Assembly: GCA_023393235.1 (NCBI GenBank)
Contig: JAEWMH010000070.1
Coordinates: 1-37,793 of the forward strand
Direction: 5' to 3'
DNA length: 37,793 bases
Source of the DNA: Bacillota bacterium
Lineage (GTDB): Bacteria; Bacillota; Bacilli; Paenibacillales; NBRC-103111
Shown here: one piece after another, positions 8,435 through 16,009 of the stretch
Position numbering within the stretch: the stretch's first letter is position 1
Layout: each line of letters starts with the position of its first letter
The notes under the pieces: generated by a model
Databases searched by the model: none
Told to the model about the DNA's origin: nothing
What the model saw: the letters and a program-made list of their open reading frames with translations, nothing else
Translations under genes and position numbers: made by a program

Positions 8435-8489
8435 CAAAAAACCGCCTCAACACGTCTACTCCCAAAAGAGCATCACGTATCGAAGCGGT
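8435..8489 (-). terminator. Terminator-like hairpin in the leader of the nuclease-like gene
   Basis: Read on the minus strand, ACCGCTTC pairs with GAGGCGGT, further inner pairing (ACGT with ACGT) is possible, and TTTTTT follows. It ends only about 23 bp before the start codon at 8411, too close for a separate promoter between them. It could block read-through or act as an attenuator. Confidence 0.6.
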
Positions 8490-8618
8490 ATGTGCTTCAC
8501 ACCGATATTGTTTTTTACAAAATATCACATTCGGGCGAAATGATCAAGTTGTTAAATAGAGGCGGGCAATGGGGGAGCTAGCGGACAGTCGGGCAGGGAA
8601 AACTGGGACGAGGGTTTT

Positions 8619-8803
8619 CTAACGAATCTCAGCCACGCTATTTCACCCATTTGGCCCATCTTCCGGTTGTAACGAATCTGAGACACCTTATTCCGGCAAA
8701 AAGACGCTGAAAGGAGCCCGGGCGTAAGCAATAGCGTGGCTCAGATTCGTTACGTTTGCAAACCACCGCTTTTTCGCGAAATAAGCGCTGTGAATTTCGT
8801 TAG
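8619..8803 (+). repeat. 185-bp multi-palindromic repeat, copy 2
   Basis: Direct-orientation copy of 7542-7726 with the same length and the same four-motif layout. The outer and inner TAACGAATCT arms are best conserved; the spacers (for example 8645-8652 and 8694-8706) carry most differences. It lies about 200 bp upstream of the nuclease-like gene start. The flanking stretches 8529-8618 and 8804-8950 show nothing else I can name. Confidence 0.9.
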
Positions 8804-8954
8804 AACGCAGAACATATTCGCCCGGAGCCCCCGCCATATCCGATCCCCATTTTCCAGATGGGATAATAGCCCTAAAAACCGGAACAATTTCGACAAAAAG
8901 TCCCTGATTTTCGACTGTTCTCCAAAAATAATACGTCCAACGGCAGATTTTTTA

Positions 8955-8963
8955 TGTTATGAT
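8955..8963 (+). promoter_or_regulatory. Possible extended -10 promoter for the solute-binding protein gene
   Basis: TGTTATGAT fits an extended -10 (TGn followed by TATGAT). The -35 region (about 8935-8940) is poor, as is common with extended -10 promoters. It lies about 36 bp before the start codon. Confidence 0.35.
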
Positions 8964-8999
8964 ATAGGGCGGGGGTGGAAATGAAAGGAGAGTTGATCG

Positions 9000-10322
9000 T
9001 TGACAAAGAAAAAGGGTTTGCTTATTATCCTTTGCATCTTCGGGCTTTCCGCTCTCGTCTTCAGCCAGTGCGTCGGTACACGGAGCAATGGCGGTGATTC
9101 CACAGCAACAGGCCTTCCCAGCTCCCGTTCGGCTGCGAACGGAAGCGATTCCACAGAAGGCGGCCAAGTTATCAAGGTGGCCGTCGCAATGGATACCCGG
9201 GAATATGACCTGTTCTCCCGCATGGCCAAGCGGTTTTCGGATATGCATGAGGGCATTGACATCCAGATCGAGAATGTTTCACAGCTGGAGGCGTACGAGA
9301 AGTGGAAGAAGGCCGCCCAGTTGGGGGAAGCACCGGATCTGATGCTCTTGGACAATGATTGGGTCCAGGAGTTTGCCGCGTTGGGCTTCCTGCAGCCGGT
9401 AGGGGAATTCTTCTCCACGGACCAGCAGAATGTCCGGATTGCCAAGCTCATGAATCAGGTAAAATGGAACGGCTACATATGGGGTGTGCCCAAGGATGTT
9501 GATCCGTATATCCTGGTCTGGAACAAAAAAACCGCATCGGAAAACAAGCTGTTCCGCGCGCCGGAAACAGGCGACGAGCTGCTGGCGTGGAATAAGCAGC
9601 TGATGAAGCCGGAGGATGGCCGGTACGGCCTCTATTTCGATCCTCAGGATCCGTATGCCTTTATCGCGGCGGCTTCTTCTTTGACTTCCGGCTGGCTGGG
9701 CAAAGAAGAGGTGTGGACCAACGACGCCGAGGCGCAAAAGCGGCTGGAGAATTTCCTGGCGCCCCAGGAGGAAACCTGGACGGGCAAGGCATTCCCCAAG
9801 AATTACCCGCTGCCCTCTGCAACCTGGTCGCCTTGGGAACTGCTGGCCAAGGGGCAAATTGCCGCCATGATCACCACTGTCTCCGAGTACAAGCAGCGTG
9901 CGGCAGATTCGAATCTGGGAATGGCCTCCATTCCAGTCCTGGTTGCCAATGACCAGAAAACCGTTTGGTTGAAGGGCAGAAGCTTCACCGTTTCCTCCCG
10001 TTCCCCGCACACCAAGCTGCTGATGGATTGGATCAAGGAGCTGACCACACCGGAGAGTGAAATTGCTTTCTGGACAGAAGCCCAGATGCTGCCCGCCCAA
10101 ATCCCGGCTTACAGCCTTGTCCCGCTTAAGGGGGATGACCAGATCAAGTCCTTTGACTGGCTGATCAGCCAGGGCAGAGTCCTGCCCATCGCCTCCGAAA
10201 CCTCCAAAAGTTTGTCCGCTCTCCAGAAGGAGCTGGTCAAGCTGTGGAAAACGGAGAATACGGTCAAAACCCTGATGGAGCATACCGACAAGTCATGGAA
10301 ACTGGAAGACCGCAAGCCGTAA
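9000..10322 (+). CDS. Extracellular solute-binding lipoprotein (ABC family 1)
   Basis: A 440-residue protein with a basic start (MTKKKG), a hydrophobic stretch and a Cys at residue 24 in FSQC, a weak lipobox because Gln precedes the Cys. The mature part has the cluster 1 (MalE-like) binding-protein layout: a first beta-strand VIKVAVAMDTREYDLF, RFSDMHEGIDIQIENV, APDLMLLDNDWVQEF, a WGVPKDVDPYILVWNK hinge block and a C-terminal helical lobe. Such proteins capture sugars or oligosaccharides for an ABC importer, but no permease or ATPase gene adjoins it. Start is TTG at 9000 with AAGGAG 9 nt upstream; the ATG at 8981 is out of frame. It may serve a transporter encoded elsewhere, perhaps for the neighbouring polysaccharide cluster; that is inference. 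Confidence 0.8.
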   Translation: MTKKKGLLIILCIFGLSALVFSQCVGTRSNGGDSTATGLPSSRSAANGSDSTEGGQVIKVAVAMDTREYDLFSRMAKRFSDMHEGIDIQIENVSQLEAYEKWKKAAQLGEAPDLMLLDNDWVQEFAALGFLQPVGEFFSTDQQNVRIAKLMNQVKWNGYIWGVPKDVDPYILVWNKKTASENKLFRAPETGDELLAWNKQLMKPEDGRYGLYFDPQDPYAFIAAASSLTSGWLGKEEVWTNDAEAQKRLENFLAPQEETWTGKAFPKNYPLPSATWSPWELLAKGQIAAMITTVSEYKQRAADSNLGMASIPVLVANDQKTVWLKGRSFTVSSRSPHTKLLMDWIKELTTPESEIAFWTEAQMLPAQIPAYSLVPLKGDDQIKSFDWLISQGRVLPIASETSKSLSALQKELVKLWKTENTVKTLMEHTDKSWKLEDRKP

Positions 10323-10371
10323 CTCGACTTTCATCCGCTATCATCGATTATCAACCACATATCTGCAGACA

Positions 10372-10409
10372 AAAAGACCCGCGGGCCCCAAGAGGCAACG
10401 CGGGTTTTT
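10372..10409. terminator. Bidirectional terminator between convergent genes
   Basis: AAAAAGACCCGCG and CGCGGGTTTTT flank a loop. There is a T run on both strands, placed between the convergent solute-binding protein and coiled-coil genes. Confidence 0.8.
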
Positions 10410-10461
10410 CACATTTAGGAGCTGCGAGGAAATTAGCGGTACTTTATTTCGTCGCAGTCTC

Positions 10462-11583
10462 TTACTGCTTGATGCGCAGGTGCAGAATACCATTCTTCAT
10501 GCTAACCTCCGTAACGCTGATTCCTTTGAGGAAGAGGCTTGGTGTAAAGCCCAGGTCAAATTCCTCCTCCAGGGACCGGTTGGAGGTTTCCGGAAGCACG
10601 AAGCTGCTGTACGTAAGTTGATCCACATGGAACTGCAGCTTGTTTACGGTTTTGTTTTCAATGGTATAATGCCCCTTGATGGAAACATCCACACCGTCCT
10701 CCCGGCCGGAGGCAAATAGCTCGTCATTTTCGAACCGGAAGCTGATATTATTGAACAGCGGGTTTTTGGAGCGGAAGAAGGTGGTCAGATCCGTGTCCGA
10801 GATTTCGAAAACCATACCTGTTTTAAAATCAATATCCTTAATGTAGGTGCTTGCGTTTTTGCCGGTTAATAGCTCAGGCAGGCTTTGCATGGCTTCCGAA
10901 ATAGAAGCCAGATATTTGCGGAACATGGGCACGCCTTTTTCTTTCCACTCTACCGTAAATCGGTCCAGCTCATGGCGGAGGGTTTCCCCGTCAGGACTAG
11001 TGGCAATAACAGTTTCAATTTCCTGGGCAATAGTCACCGCTTTTTCCCGCTGGGCAAGGAAGGAGGCTTTCACATCGGCTAGTTCCTGGCGCTCCTTTTG
11101 CAGAAGCTCCCGGGAGGTCACCAGACTGTTGTAAGAGTCCGCATAAGCGTTCAGCGTGCGGTGATCGTTCTGCACTAGCAGATTGAAATATTCGTAGATG
11201 GAGATGGCGTCGGACATGGAACGTGCCGAAAGCACCAGCATCCAGATGTTCACCCGCTCACCCATATAATAGGCGCGCAGCACCTTGCCGGCATGCTCGC
11301 GGGTTTTCTCCACTTTTTCCTGATTGGATGCGATGTTTTGCTCCGTTTCGGCAATCAGGCCCGCAAGCTTCTTGTCCTGTTCTGACAGACGGGCGATTTC
11401 CTGGTCCAGCTCCGCAAGGTTAAGTCCCTTCTGGAGCAGCGCGCGGGTTTCCTCTAGAGTGGGCTCCGCTGAGCCGGGTGCCACACTTCCCAGGGAAAGG
11501 CTGGTGCATAACACAATCCCCAGAATAAGCCGGGGCGCTCTATGGCGGAAAATACAGTTCAACAATCGCGGTTTGCTTCTCAT
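10462..11583 (-). CDS. Secreted PcsB/CwlO-like coiled-coil protein without a recognisable hydrolase domain
   Basis: A 373-residue protein from the ATG at 11583, preceded by TAGGAG; the longer frame to 11661 has no ribosome site. Residues 1-40 form a signal peptide (basic start, hydrophobic core, likely cleavage after GSA). Residues about 45-215 form a long coiled coil with the segment VLRAYYMGERVNIWMLVLSA followed by SMSDAISIYEYFNLLVQND, the pattern of the PcsB/CwlO N-terminal domain that holds peptidoglycan hydrolases inactive near FtsEX. Instead of a CHAP or NlpC/P60 domain, the C-terminal 150 residues are beta-rich and unfamiliar, ending in GILHLRIKQ. It may be a regulator or scaffold of wall hydrolysis; the function is not shown by sequence. 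Confidence 0.6.
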   Translation of the reverse strand: MRSKPRLLNCIFRHRAPRLILGIVLCTSLSLGSVAPGSAEPTLEETRALLQKGLNLAELDQEIARLSEQDKKLAGLIAETEQNIASNQEKVEKTREHAGKVLRAYYMGERVNIWMLVLSARSMSDAISIYEYFNLLVQNDHRTLNAYADSYNSLVTSRELLQKERQELADVKASFLAQREKAVTIAQEIETVIATSPDGETLRHELDRFTVEWKEKGVPMFRKYLASISEAMQSLPELLTGKNASTYIKDIDFKTGMVFEISDTDLTTFFRSKNPLFNNISFRFENDELFASGREDGVDVSIKGHYTIENKTVNKLQFHVDQLTYSSFVLPETSNRSLEEEFDLGFTPSLFLKGISVTEVSMKNGILHLRIKQ

Positions 11584-11696
11584 AGAACGACTCCTAACTC
11601 GAAATCGGGAGAGCTCCCCCATACGGGGTAGACGTGCTGGGGAGAGTCTATCATTAACCATATCTTGCAGCGCCCAAAAACATGACAGTTTTCTTG

Positions 11697-11720
11697 AAAA
11701 AAACAGGCCCCAAAGGGCCT
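11697..11720 (-). terminator. Terminator after the lipoprotein gene
   Basis: On the minus strand AGGCCC, loop TTTG, GGGCCT, then GTTTTTTT. It is placed 13 bp past the stop codon at 11733. Confidence 0.85.
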
Positions 11721-11732
11721 AGGGTGCCCTAG

Positions 11733-12716
11733 TTACTTCTGCCTGGTCTGGGGCATCAGCAGCTTCAGAATATCGCCGAGGGACCGGGCGTTGGCCGGCG
11801 GCTCCTGCTTGAAGACGGGAGTGCCGTTAATATCGGCGAAGGATTGCTCCAGCTTGATGGAATTGGCGGCGGATGAGCCGCCGGCTCCCGTACCGCTGAA
11901 GGACAGCTGCAGATTCTCGCGGCGCACAAAGCCGGCCTGGTCAACGGCTACGGAGATTTCCCCCGGCGCTTGAAGAACGAAACCTGCGGCGGCGGACTTC
12001 AGGGATTGAACCTGTGCATCTCCGGCAATGCCTGCAGCGGAAAGGCGGTAAATGAGCTCGGGAAGTTTGCCTTTAATCGCTGCTTCAATTTCGCTTTTGT
12101 TCTTTTCTGTAATCTCCAGACGGTAAACCGGGATTTTGCTGCCGTCGGCCAGCGCTGTTTCTTCTGCAGTAGCAAACCATTTTGCGTCAACATCTGCGAT
12201 CAGCAGACGGAAAGCTTCGGAGACCAGCTTGCCGGCGGCCTTCAGACTATCCTGGGTAAAGGGACTGCTTTGCCCGGAGAGGCTCGAAAGCTCCGCCATA
12301 TCCAGAGAAAAGCTTTCATTCTGCTTGCCTAAAAGTGGAAGCTGCAGATACAATTTGTTATCCTTAAACAATAAGGGCAAGGTCATGGCTGATGTTGACC
12401 CTTCCGGGGTGCTCTTCAGCTCAGCTTCCAGGCGCACCGGCTCATAGGTAGCTGCGCCGCTCCACTCGAGAGTGCCCTTGGTGAGCATGCCCTTGAGTGC
12501 GGAAGCAATCAGGTTTTTGCCTGCCCCTTCAGAGGGCAGCTGGATATTCATCGAGGCTTTTCCGGAAAAGGAATACGCCGCGGCTTCACTTTGCTTCAGA
12601 AAAGCCTGCTCCATTTTTTCTTTGGCCAGATCAGGCTCCTTGGTACAGCCGGCCCCCACAGCGGCGACAGCCAGAAGGGTGCCGATAAGCAGGGTTTTGG
12701 TAACGGTTTTGCGCAT
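11733..12716 (-). CDS. Predicted lipoprotein, LppX/LolA-like beta-rich fold
   Basis: A 327-residue protein from the ATG at 12716 (AAGGAG about 12 nt upstream); the in-frame ATG at 12740 lies before that site and is unlikely. The N-terminus MRKTVTKTLLIGTLLAVAAV followed by GAGC is a lipoprotein signal with Cys near residue 24. The rest alternates beta-strands in the style of LppX/LprG/LolA-superfamily lipoproteins: AYSFSGKASMNIQLP, LEWSGAATYEPVRLEAEL, MTLPLLFKDNKLYLQL, then VDAKWFATAEE, and a final FADINGTPVFKQEPP. Such proteins often carry lipids or sense the envelope in spore formers. No specific function is proposed. It is transcribed alone, divergent from the methyltransferase gene and ended by its own terminator. 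Confidence 0.6.
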   Translation of the reverse strand: MRKTVTKTLLIGTLLAVAAVGAGCTKEPDLAKEKMEQAFLKQSEAAAYSFSGKASMNIQLPSEGAGKNLIASALKGMLTKGTLEWSGAATYEPVRLEAELKSTPEGSTSAMTLPLLFKDNKLYLQLPLLGKQNESFSLDMAELSSLSGQSSPFTQDSLKAAGKLVSEAFRLLIADVDAKWFATAEETALADGSKIPVYRLEITEKNKSEIEAAIKGKLPELIYRLSAAGIAGDAQVQSLKSAAAGFVLQAPGEISVAVDQAGFVRRENLQLSFSGTGAGGSSAANSIKLEQSFADINGTPVFKQEPPANARSLGDILKLLMPQTRQK

Positions 12717-12733
12717 AACGGGGATGTTCTCCT

Positions 12734-12763
12734 TTAACAATGTAAGTTATGTTCCATTATACT
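12734..12763 (+). promoter_or_regulatory. Candidate sigma-A promoter for the methyltransferase gene
   Basis: TTAACA (12734-12739), an 18-bp spacer and TATACT (12758-12763) lie in the divergent gap upstream of the methyltransferase start at 12827. Confidence 0.5.
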
Positions 12764-12826
12764 GGCATCCGGTTTGTTTGTCTCTATGAAACAGCCTCTT
12801 ACGAAAACCGGAAGATGGAGGAACTC

Positions 12827-13951
12827 ATGAAACATTCTATAGACCATCCTGAAGCCGTCTCCGGTCTGGAAACAGCCATCAGGCGGAAGATCGGTGCCAG
12901 CTCTGTGGCTGCCATCACCTTCCGGGATTATATGGAGCTGTGTTTGTATCATCCGCAATGGGGGTATTACATGCAGCCCCGGGAGAAAATCGGCAAAGCC
13001 GGCGATTTTTATACAGCATCGAATATCGGCGGCGTTCTCGGTGAAGCATTGGCTTACTATATTGCCCGCCAAGCCGCTTCTCTAACCGGGCCGGTCCGCT
13101 TGATGGAATGGGGGGGCGGAACCGGAAGGTTGGCAGGGCAGATTTTGGATGGTCTCCGGGAGCATTTTCCGGAGCTGTACCTGCGGCTGCATTATACCAT
13201 TGTGGAAAAGAGCCCCTGGCACCAGGAATGCCAAAGGGAGCAGCTGTCCGACCACTGGCAGGTAGTCCGGCAATGGACGCCGGAGGAAGCGGTGGAAGCG
13301 GGCGGGGCGGGCCAGGCGGATTTTATGCTGTCCAACGAGCTGCTGGACGCTTTTCCCGTCCACCGGCTCCGGCAGCGGCATGAAGCGCTGATGGAGCTTT
13401 ATGTAGGCTGGGATGTATCCACGGGTGGGTTTCAGGAGCTTGAGTTGCCCTGTACCGACGAAGCCCTCATCGACTACTTGAGGGATTCGGGAATCGAACT
13501 GGCGGATGGGCAAACCGCTGATGTTTCTCTGGAGGCTCCCCGCTGGCTGGGCGAAAGGCTGAGGGAATTGGGAAGTGGACAGCTAATTACGATTGATTAC
13601 GGGGATACAGCGGCAGAATTGTTCGGAACCCACCGTATGAACGGCTCGCTTTTATGCTATAAAAATCATTTGGCTGGCGAAAACCCGTATATTTATGCAG
13701 GAGAACAGGATATTACCGCCCATGTGGATTTCAGCGCCTGCATCCGCTCCGGGATTCAAGCGGGCAGCGCCCATTGGCAGTTGATGACCCAGAAGGAGTT
13801 TCTGCTCGAAAGCGGTGTGCTGGCGCGCCTGGTTTCTCATGACGGCCGGGACCCCTTCAGTCCGGCAGCCAAACGCAACCGGGCCATCAGACAGCTTCTG
13901 TTATCCGATGGAATGAGCGAATTGTTCAAGGTGCTGATCCAACGGAAGTAA
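12827..13951 (+). CDS. MidA/NDUFAF7-family SAM-dependent methyltransferase
   Basis: A 374-residue protein from the ATG at 12827, chosen because GGAGG sits 5 nt upstream; the frame stays open to 12749. It matches COG1565 (Methyltransf_28), the family of mitochondrial NDUFAF7/MidA, a protein arginine methyltransferase acting on complex I. Visible marks are FRDYMELCLYHPQWGYY near the N-terminus, GDFYTASNIGG, the SAM-binding MEWGGGTGRLAGQIL (about 100-114), SNELLDAFPVHRL with the family Glu and Asp, and ITIDYGDTAAEL. Bacterial substrates are not well known. It is a single gene with its own promoter and a strong terminator 15 bp after the stop. Confidence 0.85.
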   Translation: MKHSIDHPEAVSGLETAIRRKIGASSVAAITFRDYMELCLYHPQWGYYMQPREKIGKAGDFYTASNIGGVLGEALAYYIARQAASLTGPVRLMEWGGGTGRLAGQILDGLREHFPELYLRLHYTIVEKSPWHQECQREQLSDHWQVVRQWTPEEAVEAGGAGQADFMLSNELLDAFPVHRLRQRHEALMELYVGWDVSTGGFQELELPCTDEALIDYLRDSGIELADGQTADVSLEAPRWLGERLRELGSGQLITIDYGDTAAELFGTHRMNGSLLCYKNHLAGENPYIYAGEQDITAHVDFSACIRSGIQAGSAHWQLMTQKEFLLESGVLARLVSHDGRDPFSPAAKRNRAIRQLLLSDGMSELFKVLIQRK

Positions 13952-13966
13952 AGGTGAATGGAATAC

Positions 13967-14018
13967 AAGGCTGGTTTCCGGGCGTACTCTGCGCCGTACC
14001 GGAAGCCGGCCTTTTTTT
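13967..14018 (+). terminator. Strong terminator after the methyltransferase gene
   Basis: AAGGCTGGTTTCCGG pairs with CCGGAAGCCGGCCTT (two G-U pairs) and is followed by a T run. The remaining sequence to 14269 is AT-richer and non-coding, and I see no confident promoter in it. Confidence 0.9.
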
Positions 14019-14269
14019 GGCAGAAACACAAGTTAGCTGATTTTACCCGGGAAGCTCTCCCAAAAGGTATGTTTCTAAGAAAAAGTGTCAATACCGAATA
14101 GTATGAGAAGACTTTTGCAAGCAAATAGATTCTATGAATTCTAGTATCGGCATAACCTTAAGTATGGAGTACATACCAGGCAGTTGCGCATGGCGCCTAT
14201 AAGATATGAAGCGGTTACCGGCTGAAGGGCATCGCAACAGGAGAATAACCTTTTTTGGGAGGTAGTAAA

Positions 14270-14917
14270 ATGTCAGCAGTCAGACAAGATGCGTGGAGTG
14301 AAGAGGATGATCTGATTTTGGCCGAGGTGACACTCCGCCATATAAGGGAAGGCGGCACACAGCTGGCCGCATTCGAAGAAGTTGGGGAGCGGATCGGGCG
14401 GACGGCCGCAGCTTGCGGATTCCGCTGGAACAGTTTTGTCCGCAAAAAATATGAGGCCGCCATCCAAATCGCTAAAAAGCAGCGGCAGCAGCGGAATCAG
14501 GCCAAAAAGCATTCCGCCGGCGGTGCAACGGCTTCCGTGGCTATGCTTGATGTCCAGGAATCCGGTTACACCCGGTCGGAAGGGATATCCGAGGAATCCG
14601 TTTCCGTTGATGCGGTAATCCGGTTTCTGCGCCAGTGGAAAACCACCTATGCCGATATGTCCCGGCAAATTCGTACGCTGGAGAAGGATCTGGCGGAAAC
14701 CCGCGAGACCATGGCTATCTTACGCCGGGAAAATGAAAAGCTGAATTCCGAAGTCAATGAGGTATCCACCGATTACAGGGTGGTGAATGACGACTATAAA
14801 GCGCTGATCCAGATTATGGACAGAGCAAGAAAGCTGTCCCTTCTGCAGGAAGAAGAGGAAGAGGCGAAATCCAAGTTTAAAATGGATGCCAACGGCAACC
14901 TGGAGCGTATCGAATAA
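14270..14917 (+). CDS. rsfA: RsfA-family prespore-type transcriptional regulator
   Basis: A 215-residue protein from the ATG at 14270; the in-frame TTG at 14255 overlaps the GGGAGGT ribosome site and is rejected. The N-terminal 65 residues are a Myb/SANT-like DNA-binding domain, with RQDAWSEEDDLILAEVTLRHI and GERIGRTAAACGFRWNSFVRKKY. This is the signature of RsfA and its paralogue YlbO in B. subtilis, where RsfA is a sigma-F-dependent modulator of sigma-F and sigma-G genes. A linker and a conserved segment VDAVIRFLRQWKTTYADM lead into a long coiled coil (about 125-185) and an acidic C-terminus. The location just before panE matches ylbO near ylbQ, so this could equally be the ylbO orthologue. 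It implies the host sporulates. Confidence 0.82.
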   Translation: MSAVRQDAWSEEDDLILAEVTLRHIREGGTQLAAFEEVGERIGRTAAACGFRWNSFVRKKYEAAIQIAKKQRQQRNQAKKHSAGGATASVAMLDVQESGYTRSEGISEESVSVDAVIRFLRQWKTTYADMSRQIRTLEKDLAETRETMAILRRENEKLNSEVNEVSTDYRVVNDDYKALIQIMDRARKLSLLQEEEEEAKSKFKMDANGNLERIE

Positions 14918-14954
14918 GTGAATTTCCTTTCAATAAATAAAGTTTGCTAACTAC

Positions 14955-14984
14955 AAGCGGCTTCCGGTAAACGGAGCCGCTTTT
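14955..14984 (+). terminator. Terminator after the rsfA-like gene
   Basis: AAGCGGCT and the complementary AGCCGCTT flank a loop, ending in TTTT. Confidence 0.75.
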
Positions 14985-14990
14985 CCTTTC

Positions 14991-15018
14991 TTGCCCTAAA
15001 GTGGTATAGTGGTATAGT
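14991..15018 (+). promoter_or_regulatory. Candidate panE promoter with a tandem 8-bp repeat
   Basis: TTGCCC, a 16-bp spacer and TATAGT. The -10 is inside a tandem repeat of TGGTATAG, so two equivalent -10 boxes lie 8 bp apart. The panE start codon follows 20 bp later. Confidence 0.45.
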
Positions 15019-15037
15019 GGAAAAAGGATGTGGGAGC

Positions 15038-16009
15038 ATGAACATCGAGATTATCGGCGGAGGCTCATTGGGCTTGCTGCTGGCAGGCAGCCTCGCGGCG
15101 GCTGATAGTGGGGGTTCGCTAACGCTGGTGGTGCGGTCTCCCCGGCAGGCGGAGGCAGTTTCCCGTGCAGGGATTACGGTGCTGGACCGGGATGGCAAGC
15201 ATCTGCATACAACGGATGCCGAATCCCTGGATTTTGCGGCTTATTCGTCAAGGCTAACCCCCCCGGGAAGCGGCGCGGACTGGATCATTCTTGCTTTGAA
15301 GCAGAAGGATATCAGCCCTCAAGTCGTAGAGGCTGTTCGCGGGCAGGCATCGCAGAATACCCGAGTGTGCTGCCTTCAGAACGGCATGGGGCATTTGGAA
15401 AAGCTGCGCGCAGTCTTCGATGGAAACAAGCTTTATGCCGCGGTTACCACAGAAGGCGCCATGCGGGTTTCGGATACGGAGGTCCGGCACACAGGGGCTG
15501 GAAGCACTCGCATCGGTGCAGTGGAGGGGGGAGCACACTATAGCAGGCCGTATGCTGAACCGCTGGTAGAGTTGCTGAGCAGGGCGGGCTTCCGTGCGGA
15601 CATTTCTGATCATATTCATGCGGATGTATGGGACAAACTGATTATAAACTGCGTGATTAATCCGCTGACCGCTCTGCTGGATATCCGCAACGGCCAGCTG
15701 CTGGAGCAGCCCCGGTGTATGGAGCTCATGCGGAGCTTATATGAAGAAGCCGAGTCCGTTGCGGAGGCTGCCGGATACGGGAGGCCTGAGGGCTTCCGGT
15801 GGGGAAGGTTGGTTGAAGTGTGCCGGGCGACGGCGGGCAACCGCTCGTCCATGCTTCAGGATTTGACGGCGGGAAGGCTTACGGAGCTGGAATGGCTGAC
15901 CGGAAGTGTATTGCGGGAAGCGGAACAGCATGCTCTGAAACTTCCTTTCCACGAGACCGTGTACCGGTTGGTTTTGGCCAAAGAAGCGTTGTTGGCAGCC
16001 AATGAATGA
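15038..16009 (+). CDS. panE: 2-dehydropantoate 2-reductase (ketopantoate reductase)
   Basis: A 323-residue protein, normal for the family, from the ATG at 15038; upstream AAGGA is 9 nt away and the in-frame GTG at 15017 falls in the promoter. It reduces 2-dehydropantoate to pantoate with NADPH in the pantothenate/CoA pathway, in the cytoplasm. The N-terminus MNIEIIGGGSLGLLLAG is the Rossmann dinucleotide motif. LALKQKDI, QNGMGHLEKL, DVWDKLIINCVINPLTALL (catalytic Lys and Asn) and NRSSMLQDL in the C-terminal helical domain are the expected family blocks. It probably corresponds to ylbQ in the B. subtilis order. No terminator is obvious after it. Confidence 0.9.
   Translation: MNIEIIGGGSLGLLLAGSLAAADSGGSLTLVVRSPRQAEAVSRAGITVLDRDGKHLHTTDAESLDFAAYSSRLTPPGSGADWIILALKQKDISPQVVEAVRGQASQNTRVCCLQNGMGHLEKLRAVFDGNKLYAAVTTEGAMRVSDTEVRHTGAGSTRIGAVEGGAHYSRPYAEPLVELLSRAGFRADISDHIHADVWDKLIINCVINPLTALLDIRNGQLLEQPRCMELMRSLYEEAESVAEAAGYGRPEGFRWGRLVEVCRATAGNRSSMLQDLTAGRLTELEWLTGSVLREAEQHALKLPFHETVYRLVLAKEALLAANE

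Noticed and set aside
8412..8528. Extended N-terminus of the nuclease-like protein
   Set aside because: The extra 39 codons overlap the terminator-like hairpin and lack a ribosome site.
7542..8803. Repeats as a CRISPR array
   Set aside because: Only two copies, 185 bp each, 892 bp apart with a gene between them; no short regular spacers and no cas genes.
7542..8803. Repeats as terminal repeats of an insertion sequence
   Set aside because: They are direct, not inverted, and no transposase is encoded between them; an undescribed element remains possible.
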